Assembly (NCBI RefSeq): GCF_038443705.2 | Contig: NZ_CP151767.2 | Span: 2,108,001-2,172,000, forward strand | DNA from: Yoonia sp. SS1-5 | Lineage (GTDB): Bacteria; Pseudomonadota; Alphaproteobacteria; Rhodobacterales; Rhodobacteraceae | Length of the DNA: 64,000 bases | Direction: 5' to 3' | Part shown: positions 36,504 to 47,098 of the stretch, in pieces | Layout of the letters: each line of letters opens with the position of its first letter | How positions within the stretch are numbered: the first letter of the stretch is position 1 | Position numbers and translations under genes: made by a program | Notes under the pieces: model-generated | Seen by the model: only the letters and a program-made list of their open reading frames with translations | What the model was told of the DNA's origin: nothing | The model's database searches: none

Positions 36504-38384
36504 ATGAGCGAAATTAGACGCCACAGTTTACGGTTGGTTCTGGCAGGATCGCTTGGGGCCGTGTGCACAGTGGCATCGGCCCAGGACGAACCCCAGGTCA
36601 TGCTCAGAAGTGATGATGGCCGGGCCAGTTTGTCTGGTCGGCTGATTGCCGTCGAGAATGGCAACTATATCGTCGCCAATGACGCCGGTAATTTCGAAAT
36701 CCCTGTCCAGGGTGTGCAATGCGAAGGGGCCGCCTGCCCCGTGCCCGCACCAAGCATCGGCGGACTGGTTGATCTTGTTTCCGACGATGACAGCATCCAG
36801 ATCAGCGGTACGGTGACCGACTTTGTCGATGGCAATTACGTCGTCGAAACGGAGCGTTTCGGCATCCTGAGTGTAGATAGCGAAAAGGTCAGCTGTACGG
36901 GGGATGGCTGTGTCCAAATTCAGGATCTGACCCGCGCACAGGTTTTGGCAGGCGCTGCAACCGCAACGCAAACACCTTTGGAATTGCCCACCGACCCCGA
37001 TATCCAGCCGACAACAACCGCACCTGCCGCGACACCAGCACCGGCCGCACCCGCAACTGACGGGTCGGACGCCAAGGTCCGGTTTGCCGGTTCTGACACG
37101 GTCGGTCTGGGCCTGATGCCCTTCCTGTTGGATGACTATGCCGACTATCTTGACGCCAATATCGACCGCACCGATTTCAGCGAGACCGAAACACTGGTCC
37201 GCTATCTGAATGCAAGCGGGCAGGAATTGAACAGCCTCTTTGTGAACTCCACCGGATCCGGCGACGCCTTTGATGCGCTGGAAACCCGTCAGGCAGAATT
37301 GGGCATGACCTCGCGCCCGGCACGCGACGCCGAAGCGCAACGCATGCGCGCCGCCGGTGCGGGCGAGTTGCGCGGATCGGATAATGAAACCGTTATCGCC
37401 GTTGATAGCCTTGCTGTCATCACCCACCCGACCAACCCGGTCACGGCACTGACGCGCCAGCAAATCGGCGACATGTATCTGGGCCGCATCACAAACTGGT
37501 CAGAGGTTGGCGGCCCCGATGCGCCGATCACCGTATTGTCCCGCGAGGACGGGTCCAGCACACGCGGCGTCTTTGAAAACGCCATCTTTGACGGGGTCGA
37601 ACCACCCCTGGCCAACCGCGTCACCTACCCCGGCGGCGATAACCCGGAAATGGCCGCAGCCGTGCGCAGCGACCCGACAGCGATCGGCTATGTGGGCTTT
37701 TCGTACTCCGAGGGGCTGAACCGGCTTGATCTGAACAGCACCTGCGGGATCCGCACCACCGCCACGCCATTTTCGGTCAAGACAGAGGAATATCCACTTG
37801 GCCGGCGCCTGTATCTCTATAACCGGGCAGACAATCTGCCTGCGGAGGCTGCAGACTTTCTGAAATATGTCCTGTCGCCAGACGCCGATGACGCAATCGC
37901 ACAGTCCAATTTTGTGAACTTTGCGGTCGAGCGCCAACCGCATTCGCCAAGCCGACAGGAAACGCTGTACCGGGATCTGGACGAACCCACCGCGTTCCAA
38001 CTGGCCAGCGTTCTTGATCGTGATCTGCCGAACTGGGATCGCCTGTCGACCACCGTCCGGTTCCCGACCGGATCATCCTTGCTGGGCAATAAGGAACTGA
38101 ACGATATCGAGCGGTTGATTGCATATCTTGCCGACCTTCCAGACGATACGCGGGTTGCCGTTGTCGGGTTTGCCGACAGCCGTGGCGCATTTGATTTCAA
38201 TGCAAATCTGTCCCAGCGCCGTGCGGCCTCTGTTGCGGCGGCCATCAGCAATCTCGGCGGCTCGCGGTTGAGCAATATCCGGTTCGAGACCAAGGGATAT
38301 AGCGAACTTGCACCGGCTGTTTGCAACGACAGCGAAAACGGCTGGCGGATTAACCGCCGCGTTGAAATCTGGGTTCAGCGCTAA
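36504..38384 (+). CDS. periplasmic phosphate-binding-like protein fused to an OmpA domain
   Basis: 626 aa from the ATG at 36504. Signal peptide 1-26 (cut after VASA). Two related segments of about 45 residues follow: GRLIAVENGNYIVAND (about 45-60, ending CEGAAC) and GTVTDFVDGNYVVETE (102-117, ending CTGDGC). A Pro/Ala/Thr linker (158-188) leads to a PstS-like periplasmic-binding domain (190-475; FAGSDTVGLGL, STGSGDAFDAL, REDGSSTRGVF) and an OmpA peptidoglycan-binding domain (515-626; GFADSRGAFDFNANLSQRRA, NRRVEIWV). Binding phosphate and tethering to the wall are inferences. Possibly cotranscribed with the beta-helix gene. Confidence 0.85.
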   Translation: MSEIRRHSLRLVLAGSLGAVCTVASAQDEPQVMLRSDDGRASLSGRLIAVENGNYIVANDAGNFEIPVQGVQCEGAACPVPAPSIGGLVDLVSDDDSIQISGTVTDFVDGNYVVETERFGILSVDSEKVSCTGDGCVQIQDLTRAQVLAGAATATQTPLELPTDPDIQPTTTAPAATPAPAAPATDGSDAKVRFAGSDTVGLGLMPFLLDDYADYLDANIDRTDFSETETLVRYLNASGQELNSLFVNSTGSGDAFDALETRQAELGMTSRPARDAEAQRMRAAGAGELRGSDNETVIAVDSLAVITHPTNPVTALTRQQIGDMYLGRITNWSEVGGPDAPITVLSREDGSSTRGVFENAIFDGVEPPLANRVTYPGGDNPEMAAAVRSDPTAIGYVGFSYSEGLNRLDLNSTCGIRTTATPFSVKTEEYPLGRRLYLYNRADNLPAEAADFLKYVLSPDADDAIAQSNFVNFAVERQPHSPSRQETLYRDLDEPTAFQLASVLDRDLPNWDRLSTTVRFPTGSSLLGNKELNDIERLIAYLADLPDDTRVAVVGFADSRGAFDFNANLSQRRAASVAAAISNLGGSRLSNIRFETKGYSELAPAVCNDSENGWRINRRVEIWVQR

Positions 38385-38520
38385 ATCAATTTGGGGGCAA
38401 GGGGGTCAGCTGCACCGCGGCTGATCCTGATCCGCCGACCTGTCATGGTGCTGTCATATGACCGTGCGAGCGCCATGCTGGGAACTGTTTATTACACTTA
38501 CCAATTTGAAAGAGGTAACT

Positions 38521-39942
38521 ATGACGACGAAACTGAAATCCACCCTTTTGGCCGGGACCACTGCCGCCATCGCGCTGATCAGCTCGGGTGCATTGGCCCA
38601 GACGGATTTGCTGGTCACAACAACGGCAGATAGCGGTGAGGGCAGCCTGCGTGCCGCGCTGGCCGCCGCGTCCGAAGCTTCGGACCCCGCGCGCATCGTG
38701 GTGCTTGCCGATGGCACGCTGAATATCGACACAACGCTTAGCTATGATGGGACGGCCCCATTGACGGTTGTCGGCATGGGCCAAACCGTCAAGACGGACG
38801 CCAATGCAACCCTGTTCGCCGTCAGCCAAGGTGCCAGCATCGCCATTTCGGACCTGACATTTGAGGGACCCGGTGGCTACCATATTCAGGCACGCGGCGA
38901 TGTGGATGGACAGACCGCGGGCAAGGGCATTTTTGTCGACGTGCGCGATGATCAGACCGAAACGGTCTTTATCACGCTGACCGATGTGACCGTCAAAGGC
39001 GTCGCAAACCACGGCATTCATATCTCCGACTGTCTGCTTGCTGATGATTGCGGCGGTGGTCAGGGTGGGGCTGGCGACGGCTCTCCTGCGTCGATCCATA
39101 TCGCCCTGACCAATGTCGAGGTAAACGATGCGGGCAATGGCCGCTTTGACGCCGATGGTTTCCGCGTGGACGAGCGTGGGGCAGGCGACATTCACTTCAC
39201 CGCCTATGGGTCACTGTTCACCGGTGTCGGTGCCGATGGTGTCGAACTGGACGAAGGACAGGATGGCAGTGTGATTGCAACGGTTGTTGATACCGCATTC
39301 ACCAATAATGGCGGCTATTGTGATCCAGCCTTGCTGTCCGGCAACATGCCAGAGGATGACGAGGCCGAATTCGAAGACGGCGAAGCAACAGTGGCCGACA
39401 TCCCCGGACCCGTGACCGGATCCCTCGATGATCGCTGCTTTGAGCGCGAGGTCGATCTGTACGATTCAGGCAATGTCGAAGCGTATGAATTTGGCATCGA
39501 CCTTGATGACGGCATCGACTTTGACGAAGCGGGCGAGGGCAATATCGAAACAGTCATGATCAACTCGGTCATCACCGGCAACCTCGATGAAGGCGTTGAC
39601 TTCGACGAGGAAGACAACGGTGATATCATCGTTCAGTTCATCAACACGGATGCAAGCGGCAACACCGATGACGGCTTCAAGATGTCCGAACTGGATGCCG
39701 GCGATGTCCATGGCCGGATGGTTGGCGCAACCGCAATGAACAATGGCGGCAAAGGCGCTGTTTTCGAAGAAGACCAGGACGGTAATCTTGCTGTCACTGC
39801 GGCCTATACCAAAACCGCCAATAATGATGATGGTGATGATACCGGTATGGAACTGCTGCAGGCCGATGACGGCACAGGCAGTGTCAGCGCTGTTGCATCC
39901 AAGATTGCAGACGGTTTCGATCTGGACGGCGTCGAGCAATAA
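38521..39942 (+). CDS. secreted acidic parallel beta-helix repeat protein
   Basis: 473 aa from the ATG at 38521, which has AAGAGGT upstream; the ATG-less extension upstream is ignored. Signal peptide 1-26 (cut after GALA). The rest forms right-handed beta-helix-like turns: a repeat of about 26-27 residues of the form G-hydrophobic-x-[FL]-[DE]-E-x3-G-[DN]-[IV], for example GVDFDEEDNGDIIVQFINT, GFKMSELDAGDVHGRMVGA and GAVFEEDQDGNLAVTAAYT. Very acidic; Ca-binding or an adhesin role is possible. Two cysteine pairs occur mid-protein. No family name is certain. Confidence 0.85.
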   Translation: MTTKLKSTLLAGTTAAIALISSGALAQTDLLVTTTADSGEGSLRAALAAASEASDPARIVVLADGTLNIDTTLSYDGTAPLTVVGMGQTVKTDANATLFAVSQGASIAISDLTFEGPGGYHIQARGDVDGQTAGKGIFVDVRDDQTETVFITLTDVTVKGVANHGIHISDCLLADDCGGGQGGAGDGSPASIHIALTNVEVNDAGNGRFDADGFRVDERGAGDIHFTAYGSLFTGVGADGVELDEGQDGSVIATVVDTAFTNNGGYCDPALLSGNMPEDDEAEFEDGEATVADIPGPVTGSLDDRCFEREVDLYDSGNVEAYEFGIDLDDGIDFDEAGEGNIETVMINSVITGNLDEGVDFDEEDNGDIIVQFINTDASGNTDDGFKMSELDAGDVHGRMVGATAMNNGGKGAVFEEDQDGNLAVTAAYTKTANNDDGDDTGMELLQADDGTGSVSAVASKIADGFDLDGVEQ

Positions 39943-39963
39943 GATCATCGCCTCAGAAACGCG

Positions 39964-39993
39964 AAAAGGCCGCCAATTTGGCGGCCTTTTTTT
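39964..39993. terminator. intrinsic terminator between convergent beta-helix and ftsK genes
   Basis: Stem AAAAGGCCGCC (39964-39974) / GGCGGCCTTTT (39980-39990), loop AATTT, followed by TTT on the plus strand. The A-run on the left allows it to work in both directions. Confidence 0.92.
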
Positions 39994-40010
39994 ATTGCTG
40001 CGCCCGCAGC

Positions 40011-42926
40011 TTATTGCTGCTCTGGCACCAGAATCTCGCGCTTGCCCACGTGGTTGGCCGCGCTGACGACACCTTCGTCTTCCATCTGTTCCACCAGACG
40101 GGCGGCCTTGTTATACCCGATCGCCAGCTTTCGCTGGATGTAACTGGTCGAACATTTCCGATCCTTGATCACGATCGCCACCGCAGTGTCATAGAGCGCA
40201 TTCTCACTATCGGACCCATCGCCAAGACCAAGCACCAGATCAATGCTGCTTTCTGCATCATCTGATGGCCCTTCAACCACGCCGGACATGTATTCCGGCG
40301 GGCCAAAGCCCTTGAGGTGGTTGACGATCTCCTCGACCTCTTCATCGCTGACAAAGGGGCCGTGCACCCGGGTGATTTTGGATCCGCCCGCCATATAAAG
40401 CATGTCACCCATGCCCAGCAGCTGTTCGGCGCCCATCTCACCCAGGATCGTGCGGCTGTCGATTTTCGACGTCACCTGGAATGAAATCCGGGTGGGGAAG
40501 TTCGCCTTGATCGTGCCGGTGATCACGTCCACAGACGGGCGCTGCGTGGCCATGATCAGGTGGATACCAGAGGCACGGGCCATCTGGGCCAGACGCTGGA
40601 TGCAGGCCTCGATTTCCTTACCCGCGACCATCATCAGATCGGCCATCTCGTCCACGATCACGACGATATAGGGCAGAACTTCGGGCTGGAATTCCTCGGT
40701 CTCAAAGATCGGATCGCCGGTTTCATCGTCAAAGCCGGTCTGGACCGTCCGGCTGAACATCTCATTCTTGGACAGGGCATCGCGAACCCGGCCGTTATAG
40801 CCATCAATATTCCGGACGCCCATTTTGGACATCTTGCGATAGCGTTCCTCCATCTCGCCCACGACCCATTTCAGGGCAACAACCGCCTTTTTCGGATCGG
40901 TCACAACGGGCGACAGCAGATGCGGGATGCCGTCATAGACGCTGAGTTCCAGCATCTTGGGATCAATCATGATCATCCGGCATTCTTCCGGGGTCAGTTT
41001 GTAAAGAAGTGACAGGATCATCGTGTTGATCGCCACGGATTTACCTGACCCGGTAGTCCCCGCGATCAGCAGGTGAGGCATCTTGGCAAGATTGGCGATA
41101 ATCGGCTCCCCGCCGATATCTTTGCCCAGCGCCAATGGCAGCTTGTGGTTGCCATCGCCAAAGTCGCGATGGGACAGGATTTCGCGCAACACGACCTTCT
41201 CGCGATTTTCGTTGGGCAATTCGATCCCGATCACGCTGCGCCCCGGTACGGTGGATACACGTGCCGACAGGGCCGACATGGACCGGGCGATATCATCCGA
41301 CAAACCAATCACCCGCGAGGCCTTGAGACCCGGCGCCGGTTCAAGTTCATACATCGTCACAACCGGACCCGGCCGGACCGAGACGATGTCCCCTTTAACC
41401 CCGTAATCATCCAGCACGCTTTCCAGCATGCGGGCGTTTTCGGCCAAGGCGTCATCGCTCAGATGATGGCGCTGAATTTCAATCGGGTTGGTCAAAAGCC
41501 CAAGTGGCGGATGCTCGTAGCCGGGATATTGGTCGTCAAATTTCAGCGTTGGCTGCGCTTCGGCCTTGGCCTGCGTGGATTGCTGCGGGGCCTTTTTGGG
41601 CGGGTGCTGCACGACGCTGCGGGCTTCCGGCGTTGCAATCGGCGCAAGCGACGGGGCCGGCGGTACGTTAACCGGCGGGATGGGCATATGCGGCGCGGCC
41701 ATGCGCGGGGCATCCGGGTTCACCATCATCGGCTCACCATCGGTTTCAAACAGCGGGTCATCCGTAGCGGGGCCATCTGCGGCCGGGGTGTTGTCGAACA
41801 CCAGCGGCTTGGGGCCGCGCCCGGCGGTCAATGTGGGTTCGATACGAATGCCTGTGGGTGATGGGGGCTTGGACCGGTTCTTGATCGCATCGGCAATGCG
41901 CGCGCTGACACGGTCGGGGCTGCCCGGTGCAGGTTCCGCCACGGGATCAGGGGTAACCAGTTCCGGTTCGGGCAGCAGATCATTGCGGCGCAACAGGCCG
42001 GTCAGAAAGCCCGTCTGCTCGGGCTCTGGCGCCCTCGCCGGGGCGGCAAGCGGCGGGGCAGTTGGCATGGTTGGCGTGGTCAATGGGGGCTCGGATACCG
42101 GCATGACCGGGTTGGCGCGCACAACTGCGGCCGCCTTTGCGCGCAGATCTGTATCGCCCGTTGCAAGGCCACCGGCCTCTTCGATCCAGACCTGATCCGC
42201 GCGGGCCGTTGCAGCCTGCGCACGACGTTCCTGAACCGCATGAGTCACCCCCTGGGCCGCCTTGGCAGACAGACTGGCGCCCTTCCCTACAAGTTTCAGC
42301 AAGGTCGCATATAGCATGACCGTCCCCAGAAACAGAAAACGTCCGCCGGTGCGTAATTCCGGCCGGGTAAAGCCCAGCACAAAGGCAAGCAGTGCCAACA
42401 GGGCGCCAAAGGACAAAAGCGACAGAAATTTGACGCCAAAGCTTGTCCCGAACGGCACAATCGTGAGGATCACACCCAGAACCGTATCGCCAAACAGACC
42501 ACCAAGTCCGAAATTGGCGGGCCAATCGACCCCCGGCGTCAACGTGGCCGCATAGACCGACCCAAGTATAATCGCGACGGGCGCAAAGATCAGGCGACCA
42601 ACGGCCCGTTCCTGCCCGTGATGCAGCACAAAACGCGCGCCCCATGCGACCAGAACGATGGGCAAGACCCAAATGCCCAACCCCATGATCATCATCAAGG
42701 GCGCAGTGATCGACGCACCAAAATGCCCCAGCCAGTTCTGCACCGGCGCGTCCGTTGCGGAAATCCAGCTTGGGTCATCCGGTGAATAGCTGCCAACCAT
42801 GGCCGCAATCAGCAGACCGGCAATGATCAGGCCCAGACCAAGTAACTCACGACCCCGTTTTTCAATCGCGGCCTGTGTCGTGCTGTCCAGTAGCGGATCG
42901 CGTTGCCGTGTTTGATATGATGCCAT
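40011..42926 (-). CDS. ftsK: DNA translocase FtsK/SpoIIIE
   Basis: 971 aa from the ATG at 42926; in-frame codons upstream overlap the aminotransferase gene. Four or so N-terminal membrane helices ([19 protein letters not shown] etc.), a long Pro/Ala-rich linker, the RecA-like motor with Walker [14 protein letters not shown] (about residue 620), and the C-terminal gamma winged helix ([20 protein letters not shown]) that reads KOPS sites. It pumps chromosome DNA at the septum and activates XerCD. Follows the aminotransferase gene by 11 bases. Confidence 0.96.
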   Translation of the reverse strand: MASYQTRQRDPLLDSTTQAAIEKRGRELLGLGLIIAGLLIAAMVGSYSPDDPSWISATDAPVQNWLGHFGASITAPLMMIMGLGIWVLPIVLVAWGARFVLHHGQERAVGRLIFAPVAIILGSVYAATLTPGVDWPANFGLGGLFGDTVLGVILTIVPFGTSFGVKFLSLLSFGALLALLAFVLGFTRPELRTGGRFLFLGTVMLYATLLKLVGKGASLSAKAAQGVTHAVQERRAQAATARADQVWIEEAGGLATGDTDLRAKAAAVVRANPVMPVSEPPLTTPTMPTAPPLAAPARAPEPEQTGFLTGLLRRNDLLPEPELVTPDPVAEPAPGSPDRVSARIADAIKNRSKPPSPTGIRIEPTLTAGRGPKPLVFDNTPAADGPATDDPLFETDGEPMMVNPDAPRMAAPHMPIPPVNVPPAPSLAPIATPEARSVVQHPPKKAPQQSTQAKAEAQPTLKFDDQYPGYEHPPLGLLTNPIEIQRHHLSDDALAENARMLESVLDDYGVKGDIVSVRPGPVVTMYELEPAPGLKASRVIGLSDDIARSMSALSARVSTVPGRSVIGIELPNENREKVVLREILSHRDFGDGNHKLPLALGKDIGGEPIIANLAKMPHLLIAGTTGSGKSVAINTMILSLLYKLTPEECRMIMIDPKMLELSVYDGIPHLLSPVVTDPKKAVVALKWVVGEMEERYRKMSKMGVRNIDGYNGRVRDALSKNEMFSRTVQTGFDDETGDPIFETEEFQPEVLPYIVVIVDEMADLMMVAGKEIEACIQRLAQMARASGIHLIMATQRPSVDVITGTIKANFPTRISFQVTSKIDSRTILGEMGAEQLLGMGDMLYMAGGSKITRVHGPFVSDEEVEEIVNHLKGFGPPEYMSGVVEGPSDDAESSIDLVLGLGDGSDSENALYDTAVAIVIKDRKCSTSYIQRKLAIGYNKAARLVEQMEDEGVVSAANHVGKREILVPEQQ

Positions 42927-42937
42927 GTGATCGTTCC

Positions 42938-44116
42938 TCAACCATACAAACAGTCGCGGATCAGGGTCAGACCGCGCTGCATTTCTTGTGTTGGGGCCAC
43001 CAATGCGACCCGAATATAGTGCTTGCCGGGGTTCTGCCCGTCGACATCCTGGCTTAGATATGCGCCGGGCAAGGTACGCACCCCGGTTTCCTGCCAAAGC
43101 CGCAGCGCGGCTTGCTCACCATCAAGGACGGGCAGCCACAAAAAGAACCCGGCCTGAGGTGACTTGTAGCCGGGGATATGGCCAAAGATGTCATCCGCGA
43201 TCTCATATTTGCGGTGATAAAGGGCGCGGTTCTCATCCACATGCGCCTCGTCATTCCAGACTTTGGTGGCCACAACCTGCAATGGCCCGGACAGGGGCGC
43301 GCCCGCAAAGGCCCGCAACTGCCGCAAACGCGCGATTGATTTGGCCCCGCCGGCCGCAAAGCCGCACCGCAGGCCCGGCAGATTGGACCGCTTGGACAGG
43401 GATTGAAAGATCATCACCCGGTCGGGATCAGCGCCCATGCGATGCGCAATTTCCAACGCACCGGGCGGCGGCGTCGTACGATAAATCTCGGAATAACACT
43501 CATCCGCGAAAATCTTGAAATCATGTGTCTCGGCCAGCGCAATCGCCGCGCGCCAATAGGCCTCGTCGGCAACGGCCCCCTGCGGATTGGCGGGCGAGCA
43601 GATATAGGCGATGGCCGTGCGATCCAACACATCGGCAGGGATCGCCGCAAGATCAGGCAGATGGCCCGAACTTTCGGTGGCGGGGATATAAACCGGCGTG
43701 GCCCCCACTGACAGGGCCGCAACGCCATAAACCGGGTAAAACGGATTGGGGGTCAGAATGGCAGGTTGCTGGCCGTTTTTGGTTTCAGGGCACAACGCCA
43801 TTGCAGCATTATAAAGCCCCTCGCGCGTGCCGTTCAGCGCGATGATTTGCTCATTCGGGATGTCGAGCCCATAGCGCCGCTTAAGAAAGCCACCCATCGC
43901 GGTCAGCAGATCGGCCTGCCCTTCGTTGCTGGGATAATTGTTAAAGCCTTCCAGATTGGCGGCAAGAATATCGCCCACAAATGCAGGAAACGCGTGGCGT
44001 GGTTCGCCAATCGTCATATTGATCACATCCGACGCCTTGCTTGGTACGTCCAATAACGCACGCAAACGTGGCCACGTCGCGACCGGGAGGTTCGAAAACC
44101 GCTCGGGAAACACCAT
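42938..44116 (-). CDS. PLP-dependent class I/II aminotransferase (DapC-like)
   Basis: 392 aa. PLP lysine in [31 protein letters not shown] and [14 protein letters not shown] are fold type I signatures. The [13 protein letters not shown] start and the [10 protein letters not shown] motif are typical of succinyldiaminopimelate transaminase-like (DapC) proteins; dapB is about 7 kb away. Assignment to lysine biosynthesis is therefore reasonable but not proven. Upstream of ftsK on the same strand. Confidence 0.88.
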   Translation of the reverse strand: MVFPERFSNLPVATWPRLRALLDVPSKASDVINMTIGEPRHAFPAFVGDILAANLEGFNNYPSNEGQADLLTAMGGFLKRRYGLDIPNEQIIALNGTREGLYNAAMALCPETKNGQQPAILTPNPFYPVYGVAALSVGATPVYIPATESSGHLPDLAAIPADVLDRTAIAYICSPANPQGAVADEAYWRAAIALAETHDFKIFADECYSEIYRTTPPPGALEIAHRMGADPDRVMIFQSLSKRSNLPGLRCGFAAGGAKSIARLRQLRAFAGAPLSGPLQVVATKVWNDEAHVDENRALYHRKYEIADDIFGHIPGYKSPQAGFFLWLPVLDGEQAALRLWQETGVRTLPGAYLSQDVDGQNPGKHYIRVALVAPTQEMQRGLTLIRDCLYG

Positions 44117-44269
44117 AACTGCCTCAATTTACGGGATCATGTCGCCCCGCTTTTGTTCAAACTAGCCCGGCGCGGCCTGTACTGTCCAGAAAAAGGACTG
44201 ACATCAAAAGGGTTTTGTGGCTTTTGAGTCGCCCCCTGGCGCGATCAAATCGCTGAATTGTACCGCCTG

Positions 44270-45601
44270 TCAGGCCCGCAAGACCGTCTCTGCCGCCGCA
44301 CAAAGCCGCAAAAGCCGGGCCTCCTGGCCGTTTTGCCCATTAAACATGATCCCGCAGGATGGCGTATCGGTTGGCAAGGTGATTGAGGGGACATCCATCA
44401 GATTGGCAACCCGTGTATTGCGCAGGGCAAGCAGGTTTTCGGATTTGTAATAGGCGTCATCATCCAGCAGCCGTTGTGCATCTGGCGGCAGGATCGGCGC
44501 CGTTGGCATGATCACAGCGTCGAATTCAGCCGTCTCGGCCGCGTATTGCTTGCGGATATCACGCAGCTGGTTCCAGCCCGCCACATATTCGGGACCGCTG
44601 ACACTCTGGCCGCCGCGCACCCGCTCCAGAATTTGCGGAAACATCTTTTCGGGATGTGCCTCGACCAGATCGCGCCACCACCCGTAGCTGTCAGCAGCAT
44701 AGAGGTTGCCGGCCACGTTGAACGCGTCAAAAAGCTGTGCGAAATACCGGTGATGGGTCGTGGCGCCCGCTGCCGCCAGCTTTTGAACAGCCGCGTCAAA
44801 GGCTTGGCGCGGGGAGTCGCGCACGTCGTCAGGGACAATCGTATCAAGGATCATCAGCCGCGCGCCTGCAAGGTCCGTCTTGCCAAGATCACTGGGTTTC
44901 GCCCCCTCGAGCGCGGCAAGCAACAGATTTGCATCCTCGACCGACCGGCAAAGCGGACCAACCGTATCAAATGTCAGGCAAAGCGGTACGGTCCCACCCA
45001 ATGACAGCCGCCCATGACTGGTCTTCAGCCCAACAAGATCGTTCCAGGCCGAGGGTATCCGCACGGACCCGCCTGTATCTGATCCGATGGCAGCCGCCGC
45101 CAGACCAAATGCAACAGACGCCCCTGCCCCCGAACTGGACCCACCCGGCACGGCATCGGGATCATTGACACATGGGGGTGTGCCCATGATCGGGTTCAAT
45201 CCCAGCCCGGAAAACGCGATTTCGGACATATGCGTCTTGCCCAGACAGACCAGACCGGCCGCTGTTGCTGCCTGCAACACATCCGCATCCGCATCGGGGA
45301 CCCGTCCGGCCATCAGGGCGGTGCCGGCCTCTGTTCCGATCCCTGCCGTGTCAAACAGGTCCTTCCACGAGACCGGAACCCCATCAAGCGGGCCGCGCCG
45401 CAGGCCCGATTGGGCACGCGCGGATGCGGCAGCAGCCTCGGCCCGGGCGCGGGTATGGGTGACCCTTGCATAAATGCGGTCGCGATGTTCATGGGCGTCG
45501 ATGGCATCAAGGTAAACATCTGCAAGCGCGACCGGGTCGATATCCGCTGCCGCAATCCCCCGCCCGAGATTTGCTGCACTCATCCATCGCCAGTCTTGCA
45601 T
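44270..45601 (-). CDS. amidase (amidase signature family)
   Basis: 443 aa from the ATG at 45601 behind AGGAGA; a much longer open frame continues upstream antisense to the ubiquinone hydroxylase and is rejected. The Ser-cisSer-Lys triad is readable: Lys80 (VSWKDLFDTAG), the serines of GGSSSGAGAS (155-157) and Ser179 (GSDTGGSVRIP). These enzymes hydrolyse amides or, in GatA, act on tRNA; the absence of gatB/gatC nearby favours a catabolic amidase. Substrate unknown. Confidence 0.93.
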   Translation of the reverse strand: MQDWRWMSAANLGRGIAAADIDPVALADVYLDAIDAHEHRDRIYARVTHTRARAEAAAASARAQSGLRRGPLDGVPVSWKDLFDTAGIGTEAGTALMAGRVPDADADVLQAATAAGLVCLGKTHMSEIAFSGLGLNPIMGTPPCVNDPDAVPGGSSSGAGASVAFGLAAAAIGSDTGGSVRIPSAWNDLVGLKTSHGRLSLGGTVPLCLTFDTVGPLCRSVEDANLLLAALEGAKPSDLGKTDLAGARLMILDTIVPDDVRDSPRQAFDAAVQKLAAAGATTHHRYFAQLFDAFNVAGNLYAADSYGWWRDLVEAHPEKMFPQILERVRGGQSVSGPEYVAGWNQLRDIRKQYAAETAEFDAVIMPTAPILPPDAQRLLDDDAYYKSENLLALRNTRVANLMDVPSITLPTDTPSCGIMFNGQNGQEARLLRLCAAAETVLRA

Positions 45602-45679
45602 CGCGCTCTCCTTGTTTGGGGCGACGGTAGCGGCCATCAGGCGCATGGACAATCCCGTCAGACCGCGCATATTGCGCGC

Positions 45680-46891
45680 ATGGATACCGATATCATCATC
45701 GTGGGGGGCGGGCTGAACGGGCCGGCCCTTGCATTGGCGGCGGCCCAGTCGGGCTTTCGTGTGACAATCATTGATGCACTGCCCCGCGCCAAGCGACAGC
45801 AAGCCGATTTTGACGGGCGCAGCTATGCGTTGGCGCTGGCCTCTACCCGGTTGCTTGATGGTATCGGCATTTGGGATGCAATCGCCGATGCGGCGCAGCC
45901 GATGCTGGAAATCAAGGTCACCGATGGGCGCGCTGGCGAAGGCCCCAGTCCATGGATGATGCATTTCGATCATGCCGAAATCGAAGAAGGGCCAATGGGC
46001 TATCTGGTCGAAGACCGGCATCTGCGTCGTGCATTCCTTGATGCGATGGCTGGCGATGACCGGATCACGCTCTACGATGCCGAAACGGTTGTGGCGCAAG
46101 CCGTCGAAGGCACGCAGGCAAGCGTCACGCTGCAATCGGGCAAAACCATCAGCGGGCAGATGATCGTGGGGTCGGATGGGCGGCAAAGCGAAACCGCCCA
46201 GCGCGCCGGGATCAAGCGGACCGGCTGGGGCTATGACCAAACTGCTGTCGTCTGCGCCGTCGAACACGCGCTGCCTCATAACGGGATTGCGCATCAGTTC
46301 TTCATGCCCGGCGGTCCGCTGGCCATTTTGCCGCTGACCGGAAACCGCAGTTCCATAGTCTGGAGCGAGCAGACAAGCCGAGCAGAAACACTGGCCGCCA
46401 TGGACGATGCCGACTTCCTGACAGCCCTTCGGCCCGCTTTCGGCAGCTTTCTGGGCCAGATCAATCTGATCGGCAGCCGGTACACCTATCCGCTTGGGCT
46501 GACGCTGGCCAATCGTCTGATTGCCGACCGGCTTGCGCTGATCGGGGATGCCGCACATGGGGTTCATCCGATTGCGGGTCAGGGGCTGAATGCCGGGCTG
46601 CGTGACGTCGGAGCACTTGCCGAGGTTCTGTCTGACGCGCGCGCGCGGGGCGAGGATATTGGCAGCACACAGACACTGACCCGCTACCAGCAGTGGCGCA
46701 GGTTCGACACTGCGACACTGGCCATTGCCACCGATACGTTCAACCGACTGTTTTCAAACGATAACCCGCTATTGCGGACGATCAGGGATATCGGAATGGG
46801 CCTGGTGAACGCAGCCCCCGGCGCAAGGCGCGGTTTCATCCGCGAGGCCGCTGGGCTGACGGGTGACTTACCGCGGCTCATGCGCGGCTGA
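45680..46891 (+). CDS. FAD-dependent ubiquinone-biosynthesis hydroxylase (UbiH/UbiF/COQ6 family)
   Basis: 403 aa from the ATG at 45680, divergent from the amidase. FAD-binding IIIVGGGLNGPALALAAA at the start, and RLALIGDAAHGVHPIAGQGLNAGLRD (split motif, about 295-320) is the hallmark of the UbiH/COQ6 group. It hydroxylates the aromatic ring of a ubiquinone intermediate using NADPH and O2; which ring position is not decidable. Converges with the Trm112-like gene. Confidence 0.93.
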   Translation: MDTDIIIVGGGLNGPALALAAAQSGFRVTIIDALPRAKRQQADFDGRSYALALASTRLLDGIGIWDAIADAAQPMLEIKVTDGRAGEGPSPWMMHFDHAEIEEGPMGYLVEDRHLRRAFLDAMAGDDRITLYDAETVVAQAVEGTQASVTLQSGKTISGQMIVGSDGRQSETAQRAGIKRTGWGYDQTAVVCAVEHALPHNGIAHQFFMPGGPLAILPLTGNRSSIVWSEQTSRAETLAAMDDADFLTALRPAFGSFLGQINLIGSRYTYPLGLTLANRLIADRLALIGDAAHGVHPIAGQGLNAGLRDVGALAEVLSDARARGEDIGSTQTLTRYQQWRRFDTATLAIATDTFNRLFSNDNPLLRTIRDIGMGLVNAAPGARRGFIREAAGLTGDLPRLMRG

Positions 46892-46918
46892 AACAGGAAC
46901 CGCCCCAAGGCCTGGACC

Positions 46919-47098
46919 CTAGTCGAGCTTGCGTGCCTCATCCATCAGCATGACCGGAATGCCGTTGCGGATCGGAAACGCCACCCCGGCCGGTTTTGAC
47001 ACCAGTTCCTGTTTTTCGGGATCATACGTCAGTGTGGCCTGCGTCATGGGGCAGACAAGGGCCTCGAGCATTTTGGGGTCAAAATCCGGTTCACTCAT
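46919..47098 (-). CDS. Trm112 family protein (59 aa)
   Basis: I translated this short frame directly: it starts [20 protein letters not shown] and ends [15 protein letters not shown]. The LEALVCP opening and [11 protein letters not shown] are typical of small bacterial YcaR/Trm112-like proteins. In other organisms Trm112 activates methyltransferases; the bacterial role is unclear. Only one cysteine is present, so a zinc site is not expected. The ATG overlaps the LON-domain gene stop (ATGA), strong support that it is real. Confidence 0.9.
   Translation of the reverse strand: MSEPDFDPKMLEALVCPMTQATLTYDPEKQELVSKPAGVAFPIRNGIPVMLMDEARKLD

Noticed and set aside
45602..46567. Upstream extension of the amidase frame to 765 aa
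   Set aside because: The extension is antisense to the ubiquinone hydroxylase gene; the amidase starts at 45601 with an RBS.
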